A stretch of DNA of 64,000 nucleotides from Magnolia sinica. Taxonomy: Eukaryota > Streptophyta > Magnoliopsida > Magnoliales > Magnoliaceae. The notes under the pieces are model-generated. The model made no database searches, had not been told where the DNA came from, and worked only from the letters and a program-made list of their open reading frames with translations. Below, piece after piece: positions 58,856-64,000 of this stretch (position 1 is its first letter; every line of letters begins with the position of its first letter). The stretch covers positions 26,696,001-26,760,000 of the forward strand of contig NC_080574.1 in assembly GCF_029962835.1 (NCBI RefSeq), read 5' to 3'. Position numbers and translations under genes: made by a program.

Positions 58856-58973
58856 CTCATGCCTCGGTGGTAGACTCACGAGAGTTTCAACACGGGGTTA
58901 TGGGTTCTAGTATCCTTTGTGATGAAATCCCACTGTGGAATGTGTGTGTGTGGGCGTAAGTCCGTGTGTAAAA
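58851..58973 (+). mobile_element. tRNA-derived SINE, family II
   Basis: Box A region CTCGGTGGTAGACTCACGAG and box B GGGTTCTAGTATCC, followed by CCCACTGTGGAATGTGTGTG and a short A-rich end. This is the longest copy of the family seen here. No clear target duplication. Confidence 0.65.
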
Positions 58974-59348
58974 GAGCACGGATTTTAACGCAGCTCAAGG
59001 CCCATCAGATAGGGTCGTTACGGGAGTGAATTGTTGCATCCTTCTTCAACATAAAATTGGAAGATATTCGGCAAAAATTGATCAGTCCATTCCAACTTAT
59101 CCTCTTTAATTAGCCAATTCCAGTTATAAAGATTATTGGGTAATAGGTCAATGGATTAGAATTGATGATTTGGATTATTAAATCTTGAGATATGCATATA
59201 TGATTATAAATAAAGATTTTTAAATAATGTGCAGCTAGAAATGGGTGATAACAGAGAAATCCGATTGTAAAATGTAGGCCATGCATATCTACACACGTAG
59301 ATTATACATGTGGAAGCATGTATGTGTGGAATATAAAAGATTGCTAAG

Positions 59349-59394
59349 GGTGTCAATGGGCCAGGCTTGTGCCTAAAAAATCAGAATTGTGAAT
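59349..59394. mobile_element. Truncated hAT MITE (16706 family)
   Basis: GGGTGTCAATGGGCCAGGCT and AAAAATCAGAATTGTGAAT match the left half of the copy at 23357. The rest is missing where the next element begins at 59395. Confidence 0.55.
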
Positions 59395-62088
59395 AGGGCT
59401 GTTCACGAGTCGAGCTAGCTTGAAAAGCTCGCTCAACTCGCCTCGAGTCAGCTTGGATTGACTCGGCTTAAAAGGCCAACTCGGGTCGAGTCAAGCTCAT
59501 TGTACGAAGCTCGAGTTAAGTTCGAGCCGAGTTCAAGCATGGTGCATTTCAACTCAACTCGACTCGAAGCTCGAACTCGACTTGGCTCGAATAATAATTT
59601 CAAAATATTTAATATTACACACACACACACACACACACTTAAAGTTAAAAAAAGAAGAAAAAAAGAAACCTTAATATCATTAGCACTCGACCGGCCCCCC
59701 CTACCCTTTCCTACCTCACCTTCCTCTCTTTCTTTCTAGCCCGCCCAGCCCCAGCCGCTGCCCGCACAGTCGCACAACCCACCGCACCCAGCAATCCAGC
59801 TCGGCTCCGCCGGTCGCCCAATCTCTCTCTTTCTCTCTTTCTCCTAATCTCTCCGAGGCTCCGAGCAAACCCGCGCCCCATCCCGACTCGACCCGATCTC
59901 TCTCTCATTCTCTCAATCTCTCCAAGGTAGGTGTTTAAAATTTTTTTTTTTAAAATTTAACTTGTAAATTTATTGTAGATTTATATGATTATAGATTTAT
60001 TGTAGATTAGGGGCTAGGTTGGGTCGGGTTGGGGTTTGGGTCGGGCTGGGTGCTAGGTCGAGTTGGTGGTGCTGGTTTGAGTCAGGTGGTGCTGGTTTGA
60101 GTCGGGTTTGGGGGGCCTTAACTTATATACACATGGCCACACGGGAAGTACACATGGAAGCTTAGAAGCTAATCTATGTGATTATGAAAAAATATTGGAT
60201 TGGTTGGATTTTATATACACATGGAAACTTAGAAGTTATACATTGGTTGGACCTTAACTTATAATCCAACATATTGGACTTTAGACCTTCTTAATAAAAT
60301 AAGAAGTCCAAATTGATTATGATAGAAGTGGCTCTAGTAGTCTAGTTCACAATTTTTGGAAGAAAAAGAAAACATTCGTTAAATATGTTTTGTTTCTAAA
60401 TGGTTTGCAACAATGTCTCCGATGATCTATCCACCGATATTTGAGATTATGGATCCGAAGTGTACTCCCCAAACTCTAGAAGAATGAAAATCTAATGTAA
60501 ATTGTGTGGGGCCAAATTTGTTAACAAAACAAATCAGCTTATATTACACTTATCGGGTCAGGGAAGATGCAAAACCATGTCTCAAAGCATCAGATGAGGT
60601 ACGATTTTTATACTAGGATCTTGTAAACTCCAACAAGAAGCCTTCTACCTCATCCCCCACACCGAATACAACTAGCCATAAAATATACAATAACAGACCT
60701 GTTATAATCAACGAAGATTTTGAAATAGAAAGGGTGAAGAAAATAAGTAGGGAAGAAGAAAAGGAGAATGAAGCTAGATTAAGAAGACTGGAAGAAGAGC
60801 AATTACAATTAGTCTTGAAGTTAAGCAAAAAAGAGACAGATGCATCAAGATATCAACGATGCGCTCCTCGACAACATGACGCATAAGTAAGACCGAACTC
60901 GACAAGAAAGAAGTCATCAAAGTTTATTTCCAAACTCGCCTCATTCTACAAGAACTTGGGTATTCTGTATAGATCAACTCATAAAAATAGTTTGAAAAAA
61001 TTAGCTGAATCTATACAAGAGCATGGTGAAACAGTCTCCCCACCTTCTGATTCAGGGGAGGTTAATGATCATATTGGAGAGAATACCACCAGCCCGAGCA
61101 TGGACGACGAAAATTATGGATCTGATCTAGAGTAGGATAAAGAGAATATTAAAAATTAACTTTGATGTATTAAGTTTTTTAGTTGTAATATTATAGTTGT
61201 ACTTGTATGGAGTAAATGCATTAACTTAACTTTCCTACTATAATGCTCTAACTTAACTTACCTACCATAATATGCATTATATTCTTATTTGTTCTTAATT
61301 TTTTTTCTTGTAGACTTGTAGTTGTATGAAAAAATTGTTTCTTATATATTTTAAATTTTTTTCTTTAAATATTGATGCTTGTAATTATTTGTCATCTGAT
61401 GTTGTTAATTAATATTTAGGCCACCTAGTGATTTAGCAATATACTCCATTTAGGAATTTATATTGAACAAGTACAATCATTTCACTGAAAATACTTGTTC
61501 TTTATGGATTCCTAAATTGTCCAATTTTGGACAGTTCGGTACAATACCATGTACTTGAGTTGTCATCATTCAATTTACATGTAATCGAAATTTCGGTAGT
61601 GTTTTCCTATATTTTCTCTGGATATGTGATTTTTTACGAGTTGGTTTTCATTACATGTGTAATGGATTACATGTGGGTGTGACAGCTAATTAGTATTGAA
61701 TTTTACCTATAGTTGGAGAATATAGGGAGGTGCTGCTGAAATTTCGACTTGCATGTAAATTGTATGGGGACAGTACATGGTATGTTACCGAATGAGATAG
61801 ATACAATTAGCACCTCTAGATAGAGACAAGTAGGAATAAGATTTTTAGAGACAATTAGTAAACAAAATTTGAAACAATTATGGACAAATTATAGTTATGT
61901 ATATGTATATATCCCGGTGAATTTATTTATTAGGAGACTATTTGAGACATTTGTGTCTTGCGGTTTATAGAGGGTCCTGATATTGTTTGTATTATATATT
62001 TATATATAGGTATAATTGTGATTGACTGATTACTTCAACTTATAAAAGCCTTGATCTTACCATATCATTATTATCTTTTGATTTTTAG
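59395..62088 (+). mobile_element. Probable 5' end, leader and first exon remnants of an autonomous hAT element
   Basis: TAGGGCTGTTCACGAGTCGA at 59394 resembles a hAT terminus and is followed by CGAGCT/GAGTCG-rich subterminal repeats like those at 46160 and 41683. A C-rich leader (59690-59926) ends at the donor-like CCAAG|GTAGGT. At 60496-60610 the translation gives CKLCGAKFVNKTNQLILHLS, then a frameshift and KPCLKASDEVR: a BED-type zinc finger. 60700-60880 encodes an acidic, Glu/Lys-rich segment. 60986-61134 encodes SLKKLAESIQEHGETVSPPS and continues to a stop. Joining these with the transposase at 62089 is an inference; two nested elements are also possible. Confidence 0.55.
59617..59638. 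repeat. (AC)n microsatellite
   Basis: About eleven AC units downstream of the putative hAT terminus. Confidence 0.9.
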
Positions 62089-64000
62089 ATAAATAGTGAG
62101 GAAAACTCAAGTACTCCTGGCCCTGGTGCGTCAATCACGTCTCCTTTTGTTATGGAGGGAGACAAATTAAAAAACAAGGTTAAAACAGCTTCAGGTTCGG
62201 TGAAATAGAAAAAAAGATCGGCGATATGGGAATCTTTTGATGAGATCACGTAACCAGATAGTTCGGTCAAGATTATATGTAAGTTTGGTAAAACTCTTTA
62301 CAGCAAGTATTCTGATTTTTCTACAACTCACTATCAGAGACATATTGATAAATGTGTGAAGAGACTAAGAACATTGAAAGGTAGAGTCCAGCAACTGCTT
62401 TCATTTACCATTTCTGAATATGACGACTCTCAAGCTGTACTCTCAACATATAAGTATGATCCGGATAAACTGAAAGAGTGGTTTGTGAGGTTGGTGATAG
62501 TCAATAAGAAGTTATTTAACATGGTAGAAAGCAATGTTTTTATGAAATTTTGTAAATTTCTAAATTCCAGATGTGAGAAGGCCTCTCGCATTACTGTGAA
62601 AAGAGAGTACATGAAGATGTATGTTGTTAAGAAAGCTAACTTTAAAGCTTTCTTGGCATCTGTATCTAGAATAAGTTTGACTTCAGATATGTGGACAGCC
62701 TCGAATTAGAGAAAGAAATATATGTCATTGACCGCATACTTCGTTGATTTAGATTGGAAACTACAAAAGAGGATTTTAAACTTCCGCTACGTTCCTCCTT
62801 CTCATACTGGTGTGATACTGTCCGACTGCATTTACAACTGTCTTGTTGAGTGGGACATTGAAAAGAAAATTTCTTCAATTACTTTAGATAATGTCTCTTC
62901 CAATGATACTTTAGTTTCTTTCTTACGTACTCAATTCAAGGCTGCCAAAAATTTATTCTTCGAATGTAAAATATTCGAAGTTAGATGTTGTGCTCACATA
63001 CTCAACTTGATTGTGCAAGAAAGGATTAAAGCAATTGATTTAACGATTGCCAACATACGAGATAACGTTAAATATATAAAGGGATCACCTTCAAGACTGA
63101 GTACGTGGAATGATATAATCCAATATTTGGATTTGAAATCTAAACAGCAGTTGAAGTTGGATGTCTGCACGCGCTAGAATTTCACTTATAAAATGTTGAT
63201 ACGACTTTAGAATTTAAACTTGCATTCCCTGAACTTGCGGCGAGTGATAAAATATACACATATGTGCCAAGTGATGAAGACTAGAAGAAAGCTGAAGATG
63301 TTCATCAGTTTCTCAAAGTTTTTTACGACTAAATGAAGATTTTTTTAGAAAATAAGTATCTCACGGCAAATCAATTTCTTCCTGAAATTATCTTCATTAT
63401 GGACGCGCTAAAAAAGTGTGCCGCTGATGGTCCAAATTTTCTAAAAGCGATGGTTATAAGAATGCAGTTGATATTTGCTAAGTATTATGCTGAATGCCAC
63501 TTATTAATGGCCATTGCAGTTGTCATGGATCCACGATAAAAGATAACAATGGTTAGATTGGTTTTCAGATCACTTTATTTTAGTTCCGAAAGAGTTTCAA
63601 CGAAGACCGCCATTATTGATGCTGCAATTGAAGAGTTGTTCGCTTCATATGTTGATAAATCGACCGAAATATCAAGTTCAATAGATACTTCTCAAACTGC
63701 GGACAAGCGTCTTTGTGACTTTATGTCTTTTTTAGACGAAGAAGAAACAGGGATGGAAAAAACTGAATCCGAAGTGGAGAAGTATCTGGATGAGCCGATC
63801 ATAAGGCTACAAGAAGATGATTTTGATGTTTTGCAGTGGTAGACGTCTTGAGCCCATGAATACCTTAAACTTTCGGTGATGACACGAGACATTTTATCAA
63901 TTCCAATTTCGACCATGGCATCATAATAAACTTTTAGCACCAGGAGCATGGTAGTTAGCAAGTATCGAAGTTCACTCGCCTCGAATACAGTTGAAGTACT
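62089..64000 (+). pseudogene. hAT-family transposase (zf-BED / hAT dimerisation), decayed, runs past window end
   Basis: One frame from 62089 (after acceptor TTTTTAG) to 63176 carries a BED-like finger (SAIWESFDEIT, IICKFGKTL, HYQRHIDKC; the second Cys is Gly). It also has LTSDMWTASN, LTAYFVDLDWKLQKRILNF, the catalytic-domain block ITLDNVSSNDTLV, and RCCAHILNLIVQERIK. Stops interrupt it at 62206, 62251, 62707 and 63175. A frameshift near 63200 leads to a second frame with LLMAIAVVMDPR and the hAT C-terminal dimerisation motif: DDFDVLQW, MTRDILSIPISTMAS, then KYRSSLASNTVEV at the window edge, with further stops at 63282, 63330, 63537, 63840 and 63933. All key hAT blocks are present in order, but the gene cannot make a full protein. 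Confidence 0.88.

Noticed and set aside
58851-58973. Functional tRNA gene
   Set aside because: Box A and box B are present but the acceptor stem and anticodon arm do not form. The same sequence recurs at two other loci, one between SINE-type duplications.
60007-60115. G-rich tract as a G-quadruplex or telomere-like repeat
   Set aside because: GGGTCGGGTTGGGG-type words are irregular and sit downstream of the C-rich leader of the hAT element. No regular telomeric unit, and nothing beyond base composition supports a role.
1-64000. CRISPR array or bacterial operon-like system
   Set aside because: No regular short direct repeats with unique spacers. All genes are spliced plant genes, and tandem arrays found have 43-135-bp contiguous units without spacers.

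Overview
This is nuclear DNA of a flowering plant. It has long introns with GT..AG borders, U/A-rich intergenic DNA full of decayed retrotransposons and MITEs, and genes of plant-specific families such as Aux/IAA. A dispersed family of hairpin-forming elements (core words like GTGGGCCCCACCATGATG and CCGTCCATCC) recurs at least ten times. From memory such sequences are common in magnoliid genomes, so a magnoliid is my tentative guess; it is not proven by the sequence.

Three genes with plausible intact reading frames are present. (1) Plus strand, 2921-15239: the last seven exons of a TruA/Pus1-type tRNA pseudouridine synthase. Its N-terminal exons, with the catalytic Asp, lie left of the window. 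One intron is 7.9 kb long and is filled with LINE and SINE debris. (2) Plus strand, 29683 to about 37484 or a little beyond: an Aux/IAA auxin co-repressor with domains I-IV across four clear exons; the last few residues are unresolved. (3) Minus strand, 49694-41174: a complete three-exon LigB-type extradiol ring-cleavage dioxygenase (4,5-DOPA dioxygenase-like, 261 aa). Two pseudogenes are clear: a fragment of the 9-1-1 checkpoint clamp gene HUS1 (about 53329-53690) and a stop-riddled hAT transposase (62089 to the window end), preceded by a probable hAT terminus and 5' leader near 59395.

Mobile DNA explains most of the rest, and many insertions can be bounded exactly by their target-site duplications (TSDs). 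These are: three solo LTRs with 5-bp TSDs (26303-27111, 47906-48606, 50189-50908); three tRNA-derived SINE families (including insertions of only 34 and 46 bp between perfect TSDs); a 117-bp hAT MITE with an 8-bp TSD; Mutator-like foldback elements with 9-bp TSDs (21672, 25572, 32555); L1-type and RTE-type LINE remnants; and a Ty1-copia gag-pro remnant.

The most informative structure is a segmental duplication. The DNA just upstream of the dioxygenase gene (49815-50960) recurs in direct orientation at 57999-58850 without the gene. That copy preserves the empty target site of the solo LTR at 50189. Two related solo LTRs therefore flank the first exon of the dioxygenase gene, one in its promoter side and one in its first intron. 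I saw no operons, CRISPR arrays or functional RNA genes. Apart from sharing a locus, the three genes show no evident functional link.
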